This document shows positions 1 to 9,000 of a DNA stretch of 64,000 bases, piece after piece; position 1 is the stretch's first letter, and each line of letters begins with the position of its first letter. Position numbers and translations under genes: made by a program. Where the stretch lies: contig NZ_QXGR01000001.1 in NCBI RefSeq assembly GCF_003604195.1, positions 372,001 through 436,000 of the forward strand, in the 5' to 3' direction. Origin of the DNA: Simplicispira lacusdiani (GTDB lineage: Bacteria > Pseudomonadota > Gammaproteobacteria > Burkholderiales > Burkholderiaceae_C). The notes under the pieces were generated by a model. It saw nothing but the letters and a program-made list of their open reading frames with translations. It did no database searches and was not told where the DNA came from.

Positions 1-581
1 CCACCCTGGGCTTCATCCTCATGGGCCGGGAGCGTTCCGATGCCGAGCACCAGAAGCTGGCGCGGCTGGACATGCTGACCGGGGTGCCCAACCGGCGGGC
101 GCTCATGGACGCCCTGGAGCGCATGTTCGCGCAGGCCGTGCGCGAGCGCCAGCCGCTGGCCCTGCTGATGGTGGACATCGACCGGTTCAAGCGCGTCAAC
201 GACACCTACGGGCACCTGGCCGGCGACGCGGTGCTGGCCGCCGTGGCAAGCTGCCTGGGCGCGGGCCTGCGGACCCAGGACATCCTGGGGCGCTATGGTG
301 GCGAGGAGTTCCTGGTAGGCCTGCCTGGAACCGATCTGGCGGGGGCGGCGCGCCTGGCCGAGCGCCTGCGCCAGAGCGTGCAGGACATGGCCGTGCCCTG
401 GGCGGAGCAGTCGCTGCATGTCACCGTGAGCATCGGCGTGCATGCCCAGGTGCCGGCTGGCACGGCCATGGCCGATGCCATGATCGATGCCGCCGACCAG
501 GCCATGTACGCCGCCAAGCGGGCCGGCCGCAACCGGGTGGAAACCCAGCAGGCGGCCGCTTCGGCCGCCGGTCCGGCATAG
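1..581 (+). CDS. GGDEF diguanylate cyclase, 5' end outside the window
   Basis: C-terminal part of a diguanylate cyclase that makes c-di-GMP from two GTP at the membrane. The reading frame is open from base 3 and begins with hydrophobic residues (TLGFIL), the likely end of a membrane segment. An ATG at 21 is therefore probably internal and the gene starts upstream. The GGDEF domain fills the rest: DIDRFKRVNDTYGH is the metal/substrate loop and GGEEF the active-site motif. RTQD lies exactly five residues before GGEEF, which is the RxxD product-inhibition site. The enzyme should be active and feedback inhibited. The sensory domain cannot be seen. It converges on the histidine kinase gene, leaving 8 bases between stops. 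Confidence 0.9.
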   Translation, partial: TLGFILMGRERSDAEHQKLARLDMLTGVPNRRALMDALERMFAQAVRERQPLALLMVDIDRFKRVNDTYGHLAGDAVLAAVASCLGAGLRTQDILGRYGGEEFLVGLPGTDLAGAARLAERLRQSVQDMAVPWAEQSLHVTVSIGVHAQVPAGTAMADAMIDAADQAMYAAKRAGRNRVETQQAAASAAGPA

Positions 582-589
582 GCGCGGAC

Positions 590-1816
590 TTAGGTGCGCA
601 GCGGCAGGCGCAGCACGAAGCAGGCGCCGCCACCCGCGTGGTCCACGCAGTGCACCGTGCCGTGGTGGCGCGCGGCGATGGAGCGCACCAGGGCCAGCCC
701 CAGCCCCACGCCACCGGAACGCTCGCTCGCGCCCGGCAGGCGGTAGAAGGGCTCGAAAATGCGTTCGCGCTGGTCCGGTGGAACGCCCGGGCCCCGGTCG
801 CACACCCGCACCTCGGCGCTGTCCCCGGCGCGGCGCAGGCTGACGGTGATGTCGCCTTGGCTGTAGCGGCGGGCGTTCTCCAGCAGGTTGCGCAGCGCGC
901 GGCGCAGCAGCTTGGAGACACCCGAGACTTCGAGCCCCTCGGTGCCGGCATCCAGGTCGGCGCCCAGGCGCGCGCACTCCTCGGCCGCCAGGCCCACCAG
1001 ATCCACCGGTTCGATGGTGCCCACGTCGGCCTCGCGCGCATCGAGCCGGCTGGCCAGCAGGATCTCGTCCACCAACTGGTCCAGCTCGGCGATGTTGCGC
1101 AGGATCTCGTCACGGAACGCGGGCGAGGGTTGCTGCCCGCCCATCAGCTCCAGCCCCATGCGGATGCGCGCCAGCGGCGAGCGCAGCTCGTGCGAGGCAT
1201 TGGCCAGCAGCGACTTGTGTGACTTCACCAGCGTCTCGATGCGTCCGGCCGCGGCGTTGAACTGGCGCGCCAGGTCGGCCACCTCGTCGTGGCCGTGCTC
1301 GGGCACGCGCACCGACAGGTCGCCCTCGCCGAAGCGCTGCACGCTGCGCTGCAGGGCTTCGAGCCGCTGCGTCAGGCGCCGGATGAAGGGAAAAACGCCG
1401 GCCGCCACCGCGATGCCCACCAGGGCCAGCATCCACACGAAGCCGAAGGGTGGCCGCGTCCAGAACGTCATGGGATGGGGCGAAGGTCCGCCGCCCGGAC
1501 GGCCCGGCCGCTCGGCACGCGGCGGGCGCGGCGCCATCTGCAGCACATAGGCCTCGCCCTGGGCGGACTCGATGCGGAACTCCAGCCCCTCGGACGGCGG
1601 CATGGGCTGGCGCGTGGCCAGGCCGTGCAGCACGACGCGGCCCGTGCCGTCGCGCAGCACCATCTCGCGCGAGGGCGGCGAGAAGTTCTGCGCGTTCTGG
1701 TTCTGCTCGGCCGCGATGCGCCAGGCCCAGCCCACCACCAGCGTGAGCACCGCCACGCCCCCGACCACGGCGAGCCAGATGCGCAGGTACAGGCGGCGGG
1801 AAAACGGATTGGCCAT
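590..1816 (-). CDS. Two-component sensor histidine kinase (HAMP, HisKA, HATPase)
   Basis: Inner-membrane sensor kinase of 408 residues. Hydrophobic segments at about 12-33 and 124-146 bracket a short periplasmic domain rich in Pro/Arg. A HAMP linker follows (about 145-200), then the H-box SHELRSPLARIRM with H209 as phosphoacceptor. The ATPase domain shows the N-box RNLLENARRY (310-318), DRGPG (340-344) and GLGLAL (371-376). It lies 18 bases downstream of the response regulator gene, so the two form one transcript and a cognate pair. The architecture resembles CpxA/RstB-type kinases, but the signal cannot be inferred from the short sensor domain. Confidence 0.93.
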   Translation of the reverse strand: MANPFSRRLYLRIWLAVVGGVAVLTLVVGWAWRIAAEQNQNAQNFSPPSREMVLRDGTGRVVLHGLATRQPMPPSEGLEFRIESAQGEAYVLQMAPRPPRAERPGRPGGGPSPHPMTFWTRPPFGFVWMLALVGIAVAAGVFPFIRRLTQRLEALQRSVQRFGEGDLSVRVPEHGHDEVADLARQFNAAAGRIETLVKSHKSLLANASHELRSPLARIRMGLELMGGQQPSPAFRDEILRNIAELDQLVDEILLASRLDAREADVGTIEPVDLVGLAAEECARLGADLDAGTEGLEVSGVSKLLRRALRNLLENARRYSQGDITVSLRRAGDSAEVRVCDRGPGVPPDQRERIFEPFYRLPGASERSGGVGLGLALVRSIAARHHGTVHCVDHAGGGACFVLRLPLRT

Positions 1817-1834
1817 GGTGCGCTGGGCGGCGGA

Positions 1835-2551
1835 TCAGTCTTGCTGCTTGGCGAACACATAGCCCACGCCGCGCACCGTGAGGATGCGGCGCGGGTTCTT
1901 CGCGTCCTGCTCGATCGCGGCGCGGATGCGGCCCATGTGCACGTCGATGGAGCGGTCGAAGGCTTCGAGCTCGCGCCCGCGCACGGCCTCCATGATCTGG
2001 TCGCGCGTGAGCACGCGGCCGGCGCGCTCGGCCAGGGCGACGAGCAGGTCGAACTGGTAGGAGGTCAGCTCGGCCGGCTGGCCGGCCACGGTGACGCTGC
2101 GCGCGTCGCGGTCGATTTCGAGCGCGCCGAAGCGCAGCGTCTGGGTGACTGGCGGGCCGCCGTCGCCATGGCGGCGCAGCACGGCGCGGATGCGCGCGAG
2201 CAGCTCGCGCGGCTCGAAGGGCTTGGGCAGGTAATCGTCGGCGCCGAGTTCCAGGCCGATGATGCGGTCCATCGGGTCGCCCTTGGCGGTGAGCATCAGC
2301 ACCGGCACGCGGGCGGCGGCGCCCGGCAGCGCGCGGATGCGGCGGCACACCTCCAGGCCGTCCATGTCGGGCAGCATGAGGTCGAGGATCACCAGGTCGG
2401 GCAGCGTGGCGGCCTCCGGGCCTTGCAAGCGGGCGAGTCCGCTGGCGCCGTCGGCGCGGTGTGTCAGCTGCATGCCGGACTGGCCCAGGTATTCGCCCAC
2501 CATCTGCGCCAGACGGGCGTCGTCTTCGATCATCAGCAGTTGGGTGCTCAT
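1835..2551 (-). CDS. OmpR-family response regulator
   Basis: DNA-binding response regulator of 238 residues. The receiver domain has the acidic pair ED-D at 9-11, phosphoacceptor D57 in VILDLMLPDMDG, and the conserved lysine in YLPKPFEP near 110. A winged-helix output domain occupies about 140-236 and ends in RGVGYVF, typical of OmpR/PhoB proteins. I chose the ATG at 2551 (MSTQLLMIEDD). A longer frame from 2590 adds 13 residues that look like translated leader. It is first in the operon with the kinase, so autoregulation is plausible. The target genes are unknown. Confidence 0.94.
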   Translation of the reverse strand: MSTQLLMIEDDARLAQMVGEYLGQSGMQLTHRADGASGLARLQGPEAATLPDLVILDLMLPDMDGLEVCRRIRALPGAAARVPVLMLTAKGDPMDRIIGLELGADDYLPKPFEPRELLARIRAVLRRHGDGGPPVTQTLRFGALEIDRDARSVTVAGQPAELTSYQFDLLVALAERAGRVLTRDQIMEAVRGRELEAFDRSIDVHMGRIRAAIEQDAKNPRRILTVRGVGYVFAKQQD

Positions 2552-2667
2552 GGGTTCAGTGTAGTGGGGGCGTGGGTGCCATGGCCGCATGCTGGGCCCC
2601 CAGCGTTGCGCTGTGTTGTGGGCGGCGTAAAGGCCTGGTAAACGCGGCGTGCCAGCAGCACCAGGGT

Positions 2668-2733
2668 ATGCTATTAAATGAGTAGCTGGCGGCGCTTTCT
2701 GATATTGCCCTGGAGGCTATTTTTCTGATGAAT
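2668..2733 (+). repeat. Dispersed repeat family A, copy 1
   Basis: Copy of a 60-70 base element recurring about ten times in this window. It has a conserved left part like GCTATTRAATTAGTAGCTG, a GCGCTT core and a right part resembling AGAGGCC. It lies between the Kef-type gene and the response regulator gene. It is AT-rich compared with its surroundings. Confidence 0.6.
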
Positions 2734-4519
2734 CAGGGCTTGGAGGCGCCGGGGGGGCGGCAGGGTTTTTGGCGTTGCCCAGGATCAGCGCGCGCCCCGC
2801 GAACAGGTCGCCGTTGACTTCCAGCGCCAGGCGCTCGGTGTCGCGGCGGCGGATCTCGGCCGTGATGGCATCGGCCTCGTCGGGCGTGGCGCCCAGCGCC
2901 AGGCTGGCGGCACGGCCCAGTGCCATGCCGGACTCGAAGGTCTCGCGGATCTGGAAATCGGTCCCTGCCTTGAGCAGTTCCACCGCGTGCCGCCGGTCGT
3001 AGGCGCGCACCAGCATGCGCGCGTGCGGGCAGGCCCGCTTGGCGTGCTCGACGATGCGCGTGGTGGCGTCCTTGTCGTCGATGCACACCAGGATGGCGCG
3101 CGCATGGTGCGCGCCGGCGGCGTGCAGCACGTCGGCGCGCGTGCCGTCGCCATAGAACACCTTGAAGCCGAACTCGGTGGCGTCGCGCGTCACCTGCGGG
3201 TCGTTGTCGATGATGGTGATCTCCAGCCCCTGCGCGAGCACATGCTGGCTGGCGACCTGGCCGAAACGCCCGAAGCCGATCAGGAGCACGCTGCCGCGCT
3301 CGTCCCGTGGCGCCTCGGTGCCTTCGAGCGAGGCCTGCGCGCGCGGCCCCCAGCGTTTCAAGGCCAGCACCGCCAGCGGCGTGAGCGCCATCGACAGCAC
3401 GACGATGGCCGTCATGTTGGCGTTCACGCCGGGGTCGATGACGCGCGCGGCCAGGGCCGCAGCGAACAGCACGAAGGCGAACTCGCCGCCCTGTGCCATC
3501 AGCACGGCGCGGTCCAGCGCGTCGGCGTGGCTGCTGCGGGCCAGGCGCGCGACAAAGTAGATGCACAGCGCCTTCACCGCCATCATGGTCAGCACCCCCG
3601 CGACGATGAGCGGCGCGTTGCGCGCCACCTGCGCCAGGTCGAGCGACATGCCCACGCCGAGGAAAAACAGGCCCAGCAGCAGGCCACGGAAGGGCTCGAT
3701 GTCGGCTTCGAGCTGGTGGCGAAAGCTCGATTCGGACAGCAGCACCCCGGCCAGGAAGGCGCCCAGCGCCATCGACAGGCCGCCCAGCTGCATCAGCAGC
3801 GCCGCGCCCAGCACCACCAGCAGCGCGGCGGCGGTCATCACCTCGCGCGCCTTGGCGCGCGCCAGGAGGCGGAACATCGGGTTGAGCAGCCACAGGCCCG
3901 CCGCCACCAGCGCCGCGAGCGCCCCAGCCGCCACGGCCGCGCCCAGCCAGCGCGCGCCCGCCGTGGCCGGCGTGGCGCCCGAGGCATCGGGCGGCGCGAT
4001 GAAGGCCACCAGGGCCAGCAGCGGCACGATGAGCAGATCCTCGAACAGCAGGATGGCCGTGATGCGCTGGCCACGGGGCGTGGCGATGTCGCCGCGCTCG
4101 CCCAGCAACTGCATCACGATGGCGGTGGAGGTGAGCACGAAACCCATCGCGCTGACGAAGGACACCGCCAGGCTGAAGCCGAAGGCCAGCCCCACGCCGG
4201 TGAGCAGCAGCCCGCACGCCACCACCTGCAGGCTGCCCAGGCCGAAGATGGCGCGGCGCAGGTTCCACAGGTGCGAGGGCCGCATCTCCAGCCCGATGAG
4301 GAAGAGGAACATCACCACGCCCAGCTCGGCCGTGTGCAGGATGGCCTGCGGATCGGTGAACAGGCGCAGGCCGAACGGGCCGATGGCCAGGCCCGCCGCC
4401 AGGTAGCCCAGCACCGCGCCCAGGCCCAGGCGCTTGAACAGCGGCACGGCCACCACGGCCGCGCCGAGCAGGGTGACGACCTTGACCAGTTCGGTGGCGG
4501 TGGCGGCTTCAACGGCCAT
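2717..4519 (-). CDS. CPA2-family cation:proton antiporter with TrkA-N domain (KefB/KefC-like)
   Basis: Membrane potassium (or other monovalent cation)/proton antiporter of 600 residues. Residues 1 to about 385 form a 12-helix Na+/H+-exchanger domain. From about 405 a cytoplasmic TrkA-N/RCK domain begins, with Rossmann motif GFGRFGQ and acidic IIDND. The tail carries further regulatory sequence. The start is the ATG at 4519 (MAVEAATATELV); the longer frame is Cys/Arg-rich shadow. The start overlaps the ampG stop by 11 bases, so the two are translationally coupled. Whether glutathione adducts gate it, as in E. coli KefB/C, cannot be told from sequence alone. Confidence 0.9.
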   Translation of the reverse strand: MAVEAATATELVKVVTLLGAAVVAVPLFKRLGLGAVLGYLAAGLAIGPFGLRLFTDPQAILHTAELGVVMFLFLIGLEMRPSHLWNLRRAIFGLGSLQVVACGLLLTGVGLAFGFSLAVSFVSAMGFVLTSTAIVMQLLGERGDIATPRGQRITAILLFEDLLIVPLLALVAFIAPPDASGATPATAGARWLGAAVAAGALAALVAAGLWLLNPMFRLLARAKAREVMTAAALLVVLGAALLMQLGGLSMALGAFLAGVLLSESSFRHQLEADIEPFRGLLLGLFFLGVGMSLDLAQVARNAPLIVAGVLTMMAVKALCIYFVARLARSSHADALDRAVLMAQGGEFAFVLFAAALAARVIDPGVNANMTAIVVLSMALTPLAVLALKRWGPRAQASLEGTEAPRDERGSVLLIGFGRFGQVASQHVLAQGLEITIIDNDPQVTRDATEFGFKVFYGDGTRADVLHAAGAHHARAILVCIDDKDATTRIVEHAKRACPHARMLVRAYDRRHAVELLKAGTDFQIRETFESGMALGRAASLALGATPDEADAITAEIRRRDTERLALEVNGDLFAGRALILGNAKNPAAPPAPPSPDSSEK

Positions 4520-5879
4520 CGGAGGCCCCTGTGGTGGGGGGCGGGGCCTGCACGCGCGCGGCCAGCGCCACCAGCAGCAGCACCGGCAGGCCCAGCAGCG
4601 CGGTGGAAACAAAGAACTGCGCGTAGCCGAAGGTGTTCACATAGTCCCCCGAGAAGCCCGCGATGAACTTGGGCAGCAGCAGCATCATGGAGCTGAACAG
4701 CGCGTACTGCGTGGCCGAATAGCTCACGTTGGTCAGGCTCGACAGGTAGGCGATGAACGCGGCCGAGGCGATGCCGCCCGCCAGGTTGTCGGCCGACACC
4801 ACGGCGATCAGCGCCGTCACGTCGTGCCCGTGCCCGGCCAGCCAGGCGAACAGCAGGTTGGTGCCGCAGCTCAGCAGCGCGCCCAGCATGAGGATGCGCA
4901 TGACGCCCAGGCGCATCGACAGCACCCCGCCCACGAAGGCGCCCACCAGCGTCATGATGACGCCGTACACCTTGGTCACGGCCGCCACCTCGTCCTTGGT
5001 GAAGCCCATGTCCACGTAGAACGGGTTGGCCATGATGCCCATCACCACGTCGCTGATGCGGTAGACCGCGATCAGCGCCAGGATCAGCGCCGCGTGCCAG
5101 CCGTAGCGGCGCAGGAAGTCGGCGAAGGGTTCGACCACCGCGCCGCTCAGCCATTCGGCGGCATCCTTGGCCGGGGGCAGGGCGACGGGGCGCGGCTCGC
5201 GCGAGAACAGCACGGTGACGATGCCCACCGCCATCGAGGCGGCCATCACCAGGTAGGCCGCTTGCCAGGCGCCGTTTTGGTAGGTCGCCGCGCCCAGCGC
5301 CGGCGTGGCCTCGGCCCGCGCGGCGATCCACAGCACGCCCGCGCCGGCCCAGATCATGGCCAGGCGGTAGCCCGTCTGGTAGGCGGCGGCCAGCGCGGCC
5401 TGGCGGCCGGTGTCGGCCGATTCGATGCGGAAGGCGTCGAGCGCGATGTCCTGCGTGGCCGAACCGAAGGCCACCACCAGCGCGCACCAGACGATGGGGC
5501 CGAGGGCCTGGCGCGGATCGGCCAGCGCCATGCCCACCAGCCCCGCGACGATGGCCGCCTGCGACAGCAGCAGCCAGCCGCGCCGCCGCCCCAGCCAGCG
5601 CGTGAGCAGCGGCAGCGGCAGGCGGTCCACCAGCGGCGCCCAGGCCCACTTGAAGCCGTAGGCCAGGCCCACCCAGCTCAGGTAACCGATGGTGCCGCGG
5701 TCGATGCCCGCCTCGCGCAGGCGAAAGCTCAGCGTGCCCAGCACCAGCAAAAGCGGCAGGCCGGCGGCGAAACCTAGCGTGAGCATGCGCAGGCTGGCGG
5801 GTTCGAGGTAGACGCGTAGCGTCTGCAGCCAGGTGGCGCGGGGTGCCGTGGCGGCGGTGGTCGGGGCGTTGTCTGGCAT
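4509..5879 (-). CDS. ampG: AmpG-family muropeptide permease (MFS)
   Basis: Inner-membrane MFS permease of 456 residues with about 12 membrane helices. It is expected to import GlcNAc-anhydroMurNAc-peptides for peptidoglycan recycling. Family features include the early GFAAGLPLLLVLGTLSFRLR segment, the WAPLVDR loop and the ATQDIALDAFRIE stretch typical of AmpG. The start is the ATG at 5879 (MPDNAPTTAATAP); the longer frame upstream overlaps the divergent protease gene and is shadow. It is first in an operon with the antiporter. A murU-like recycling gene lies at 34.3-35.1 kb, consistent with a cytoplasmic recycling route. Confidence 0.9.
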   Translation of the reverse strand: MPDNAPTTAATAPRATWLQTLRVYLEPASLRMLTLGFAAGLPLLLVLGTLSFRLREAGIDRGTIGYLSWVGLAYGFKWAWAPLVDRLPLPLLTRWLGRRRGWLLLSQAAIVAGLVGMALADPRQALGPIVWCALVVAFGSATQDIALDAFRIESADTGRQAALAAAYQTGYRLAMIWAGAGVLWIAARAEATPALGAATYQNGAWQAAYLVMAASMAVGIVTVLFSREPRPVALPPAKDAAEWLSGAVVEPFADFLRRYGWHAALILALIAVYRISDVVMGIMANPFYVDMGFTKDEVAAVTKVYGVIMTLVGAFVGGVLSMRLGVMRILMLGALLSCGTNLLFAWLAGHGHDVTALIAVVSADNLAGGIASAAFIAYLSSLTNVSYSATQYALFSSMMLLLPKFIAGFSGDYVNTFGYAQFFVSTALLGLPVLLLVALAARVQAPPPTTGASDGR

Positions 5880-5912
5880 GGGCGCGCGGGAGTTTTTGTC
5901 TATTATTCCTGC

Positions 5913-6761
5913 ATGTGCCTGTTCTGCCCTGCCCCCATCGCCGCGCCATCGTCCCCCTGGCATGCCCGCCGGGCCTTCCTGCTCGCGGCCGGCGCGGGCA
6001 TGGCCGCGCCAGCGCTGGCCCAGGTCGATGTGGGCTCGGCCTCGGGCATGCGCCGCCTGGTGCCGGCCGAAACGCTGGAAACCTCGGCCGTGCAGCAGTA
6101 CAGCCAACTGCTGGCACAGGCGCGCGCCCAGCGCGCGCTGGCGCCGGCCGGCCACCCGCAGCTCGTGCGCCTGCACGCCATCGCGCGGCGGATCATCCCG
6201 CACACCGCGCCGTGGAACGAGCGCGCGCGCCACTGGCGTTGGGAGGTGAACCTGATCGGCAGCAAGCAGATCAACGCCTTCTGCATGCCGGGCGGCAAGA
6301 TCGCCTTCTACACCGGCATCCTGGAGCAGCTCCAGCTCACCGATGACGAGGTGGCCATGGTCATGGGCCACGAGATGGCGCACGCCCTGCGCGAGCATGC
6401 GCGCGAGCGCATCGCCAAGACGCAGGCCACCAACCTGGGCCTGCGCCTGGGCTCGCAACTGCTGGGTCTGGGGGATCTGGGGAATCTGGCCGCCAGCCTG
6501 GGCGGGCAGCTGCTGACGCTGAAGTTCAGCCGGGGCGACGAGAGCGACGCCGATCTCGTGGGCCTGGAACTGGCCGCGCGCGCGGGCTACGAACCCAGCG
6601 CCGCCGTGAGCCTGTGGCGCAAGATGGGCCAGGCCACCGGCGGCAAGGAGGGGCTGGCCTTCCTCTCCACCCACCCCAGCGGCCCCGACCGCATCCGCGA
6701 GCTGCAGCAGAACGTGCCCAAGGTGCAGGGCCTGTACGAAGCGGCCCGGCAGAATGGCTGA
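5913..6761 (+). CDS. M48-family zinc metalloprotease, exported
   Basis: Putative periplasmic zinc protease of 282 residues, resembling the LoiP/BepA branch of family M48. An N-terminal signal sequence runs through ARRAFLLAAGAGMAAPALAQ. The catalytic HExxH is HEMAH near 152-156, and the third ligand lies in the RGDESDADLVG segment near 210. No TPR repeats follow, so it is closer to LoiP than to BepA. A TATTAT hexamer only 7 bases before the ATG and the absence of a Shine-Dalgarno sequence suggest a very short or leaderless mRNA; I saw no -35 box. It is divergent from ampG across 33 bases. Likely role: envelope protein quality control. Confidence 0.88.
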   Translation: MCLFCPAPIAAPSSPWHARRAFLLAAGAGMAAPALAQVDVGSASGMRRLVPAETLETSAVQQYSQLLAQARAQRALAPAGHPQLVRLHAIARRIIPHTAPWNERARHWRWEVNLIGSKQINAFCMPGGKIAFYTGILEQLQLTDDEVAMVMGHEMAHALREHARERIAKTQATNLGLRLGSQLLGLGDLGNLAASLGGQLLTLKFSRGDESDADLVGLELAARAGYEPSAAVSLWRKMGQATGGKEGLAFLSTHPSGPDRIRELQQNVPKVQGLYEAARQNG

Positions 6762-6823
6762 ATGCTATTGAATTAGTAGCTGCCGGCGCTTGACCCACGG
6801 GCGCTAGAGGCCCAAAACCCTTG
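6762..6823 (+). repeat. Dispersed repeat family A, copy 2
   Basis: One of the most complete copies of family A: GCTATTGAATTAGTAGCTG, then GGCGCTT, then GCGCTAGAGGCC. It begins at the stop codon of the M48 protease gene and separates it from the convergent gloC-like gene. Confidence 0.65.
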
Positions 6824-6828
6824 AAATA

Positions 6829-7467
6829 TCAGGTTCCACCCACGTAGGGGTTGCTCTGGCGTTCGCGCCCGAAGCTGCTCTCGGGCCCGTGCCCGGGAAT
6901 GAACACCGTCTGGTCGCCCATGGGCCACAGGCGCTGGGTGATGCTGTCGATGAGCTGCCCGTGGTTGCCCTGCGGGAAATCGGTGCGGCCGATGCTGCCG
7001 GCGAACAGCACGTCGCCGACGAAGGCGCGGTCGATCTGCGGCGCGTGGAACACCACATGGCCCGGCGTGTGGCCCGGGCAGTGGCGCACCTGCAGGGTTT
7101 CGTCGCCGATCTGCACCTGGTCGCCGTCGTGCAGCCAGCGCGTGGGCGTGAACAGCTGCGCGGGAGGAAAGCCGAACATCGCGCTCTGCTGCGGCAGGCC
7201 GTCGATCCAGAACTGGTCGCCCGGGTGCGGCCCGACGATGGGCAGTTGCAGCCGCTCGGCCAGCTCGCCCGTGCCGCCGGCATGGTCGATGTGGGCGTGC
7301 GTGAGCCAGATCTGGCCGAGCGTGAGACCCAGGCGCTGGACCTCGGCCAGCAGCAGGTCGAGGTCGCCGCCCGGGTCGATGACGGCGGCCTGGCCGGTGG
7401 CATCGCACCAGACGATGGAGCTGTTTTGCTGGAAGGGCGTGACGGGGACGGTGAGGTAGCGCAGCAT
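6829..7467 (-). CDS. gloC: MBL-fold hydrolase, type II glyoxalase (GloC/YcbL-like)
   Basis: Cytoplasmic metallo-beta-lactamase-fold hydrolase of 212 residues, predicted to hydrolyse S-lactoylglutathione. Metal motifs are THAHIDHAGG, HCPGHTPGHVVF, the GDVLFAGSIGRTDFP aspartate and the FIPGHGP histidine. Length and the closing GHGP/ERxxNP segment match E. coli YcbL (GloC) rather than the longer GloB. The start MLRYLTVPVTPFQQN fits the family N-terminus. It is followed downstream by repeat A. The neighbouring exporter gene upstream is separated by 27 bases and may share its transcript. Confidence 0.88.
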   Translation of the reverse strand: MLRYLTVPVTPFQQNSSIVWCDATGQAAVIDPGGDLDLLLAEVQRLGLTLGQIWLTHAHIDHAGGTGELAERLQLPIVGPHPGDQFWIDGLPQQSAMFGFPPAQLFTPTRWLHDGDQVQIGDETLQVRHCPGHTPGHVVFHAPQIDRAFVGDVLFAGSIGRTDFPQGNHGQLIDSITQRLWPMGDQTVFIPGHGPESSFGRERQSNPYVGGT

Positions 7468-7494
7468 GGGGCGGAAAGCTGGGTTGCAGGATGA

Positions 7495-8412
7495 TCAGGG
7501 CGCAAGTGTAGGCGCGGAGGCGCCGCTGTCGGTGCCGCCGCGCCGGTCCGCGCGGCGTGCGGTCCGCGCCGAGGCCGCGCAGCCCACCGAGGCCATCACG
7601 ATGAGCCCGATGGCCGCCCACTGCGTGATGCTCAGGCGCTCGTCCAGCAGCCCCAGCGCCAGCACGGCCGCCACGGCCGGCTCCATGCTGATCATGATGC
7701 CGAAGGCCTGCGGCGGCAGGCGCTTGAGCGCCACCATCTCCAGCGAGATCGGCACCGCGCTGGAGATGGCGGCCACGCCCAGCCCCACCGCCAGAACAGG
7801 CCAGGACCACAGCGCCATGCCGGCATGCGCCAGCCCCACGGGCAGCACCACCAGCGCCGCCACCGTCAGGCCCAGCGACACCGACAGGCCCGCGTGCAGG
7901 TGCCCGACCCGCTTGCCGAACAGGATGTAGGTCGCCCAGCACACGGCCGCCACCAGCGAGTACGCCACGCCCAGGGGGTCCAGCGTGCTCACGTCGTGCC
8001 CCAGGGGCAGCAGCAGGCCCAGTCCGGCCACGGCCAGCAGCACCCAGACGAAGTCCAGCGCCCGGCGCGACGACAGCACGGCCACCGCCAGCGGCCCGGC
8101 GAACTCGATGGCCACGGCCACGCCGAAGGGCAGGGTCTGCAGCGACAGGTAGAAGGTCAGGTTCATCAGCCCGAGCGCCGCGCCGTAGCAGGCGATGGCG
8201 CGCAGGTCGCCGCGCGTGAGGCGCCAGCGCCAGGGGCGCCACAGCAGCAGGAGCAGCAGCGCCGAGAAGCCCACGCGCACGGCCGTGGTGCCCTCCGCGC
8301 CGACCAGCGGAAACAGGGTGTGCTTGGCCCACGAGGTACCCAGGCCCAGGAAGGTGACCGAGCCGAAGATGGCCAGCAGCGGAATGAAGGAGGAGGCGCG
8401 AGAGGACGACAT
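7495..8412 (-). CDS. rhtA: RhtA-like threonine/homoserine exporter (EamA/DMT family)
   Basis: Inner-membrane DMT exporter of 305 residues with ten predicted helices in two EamA halves. The second half carries AISSAVPISLEMVALKRL, then FGIMISMEPA, close to what is known for RhtA, which exports threonine and homoserine. The start is the ATG at 8412 (MSSSRASSFIP); the longer frame runs into the divergent Lrp-type gene. The C-terminus ends with an Arg-rich tail followed by low-complexity residues. The divergent Lrp/AsnC gene 73 bases away is the natural candidate regulator. Substrate is inferred from family similarity only. Confidence 0.87.
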   Translation of the reverse strand: MSSSRASSFIPLLAIFGSVTFLGLGTSWAKHTLFPLVGAEGTTAVRVGFSALLLLLLWRPWRWRLTRGDLRAIACYGAALGLMNLTFYLSLQTLPFGVAVAIEFAGPLAVAVLSSRRALDFVWVLLAVAGLGLLLPLGHDVSTLDPLGVAYSLVAAVCWATYILFGKRVGHLHAGLSVSLGLTVAALVVLPVGLAHAGMALWSWPVLAVGLGVAAISSAVPISLEMVALKRLPPQAFGIMISMEPAVAAVLALGLLDERLSITQWAAIGLIVMASVGCAASARTARRADRRGGTDSGASAPTLAP

Positions 8413-8485
8413 GTGGAAAATATATTGCGCTATCCCTGTGATTCCTGCTCTATTTCCAGACCTGTAACGCAACTTTCGCTCGCCC
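8413..8485. promoter_or_regulatory. Divergent promoter region between rhtA-like and Lrp-type genes
   Basis: This 73-base AT-rich spacer must hold the promoters of both genes. GGAAAATA (8415-8422) and TATTTCC (8451-8457) form an imperfect inverted pair across about 28 bases. That could be an Lrp-type binding site, but this is inference. No strong sigma-70 boxes stand out. Confidence 0.45.
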
Positions 8486-8983
8486 ATGCCCGCCGCCGAT
8501 CCCCTGAAGCTCGACGCCTTCGACCTCGCCATCCTCGACCTCCTGCAGCGCGACAACACCGTGCCGCAGCGCGAGATCGCGCAGGCGGTGCACCTGTCGG
8601 CTCCGGCCGTGCAGCGGCGCATCCGGCGCTTGCGCGAGAGCGGCGTGGTGCGTGCCGAGGCGGCCCAGCTCGACGCCAGCCTGCTGGGGCGCCCGCTCAC
8701 GCTGCTGGTGGAGGTGCATGTGCACGACGAACACCCGCTGCGCACTGCGGGCCTGCGCCAGCGTATCGCGGACGAACCGGCGGTGCAGCAGTGCTACGCC
8801 ATCACCGGCGAGGCGGACTACCTGCTGGTCATCACCGCCTCCACCATGGCGGACTACGAGGCGCTGACCGGGCGCCTGTTTGGCGGCGACGACAACGTGC
8901 GGCGCTTTCGCACGTCGGTCGCGCTGGGCTGCCTCAAGGTGGGGCTGCAGGTGCCGCTGGACCGCTGCGGCCCGACCGCGTAG
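8486..8983 (+). CDS. Lrp/AsnC-family transcriptional regulator
   Basis: Regulator of 165 residues. The N-terminal helix-turn-helix includes LDAFDLAILDLLQRDNTVPQ and the recognition region LSAPAVQRRIRRLRESGVV. The C-terminal RAM effector domain includes CYAITGEADYLLVITA, the usual amino-acid binding and oligomerisation region. It is divergent from the rhtA-like exporter, so an amino-acid-responsive control of that exporter is the simplest reading. It converges on the GspE-type gene with 17 bases between stops; those bases contain a small GCGCGC/CGCGC dyad without a T-run. Confidence 0.92.
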   Translation: MPAADPLKLDAFDLAILDLLQRDNTVPQREIAQAVHLSAPAVQRRIRRLRESGVVRAEAAQLDASLLGRPLTLLVEVHVHDEHPLRTAGLRQRIADEPAVQQCYAITGEADYLLVITASTMADYEALTGRLFGGDDNVRRFRTSVALGCLKVGLQVPLDRCGPTA

Positions 8984-9000
8984 CGCGCTTGGCGCGCGGC

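Noticed and set aside
2987-4666. 559-codon plus-strand frame opposite the Kef-type antiporter
   Set aside because: Shadow frame with His/Gln/Arg bias; the minus strand has clear family motifs.
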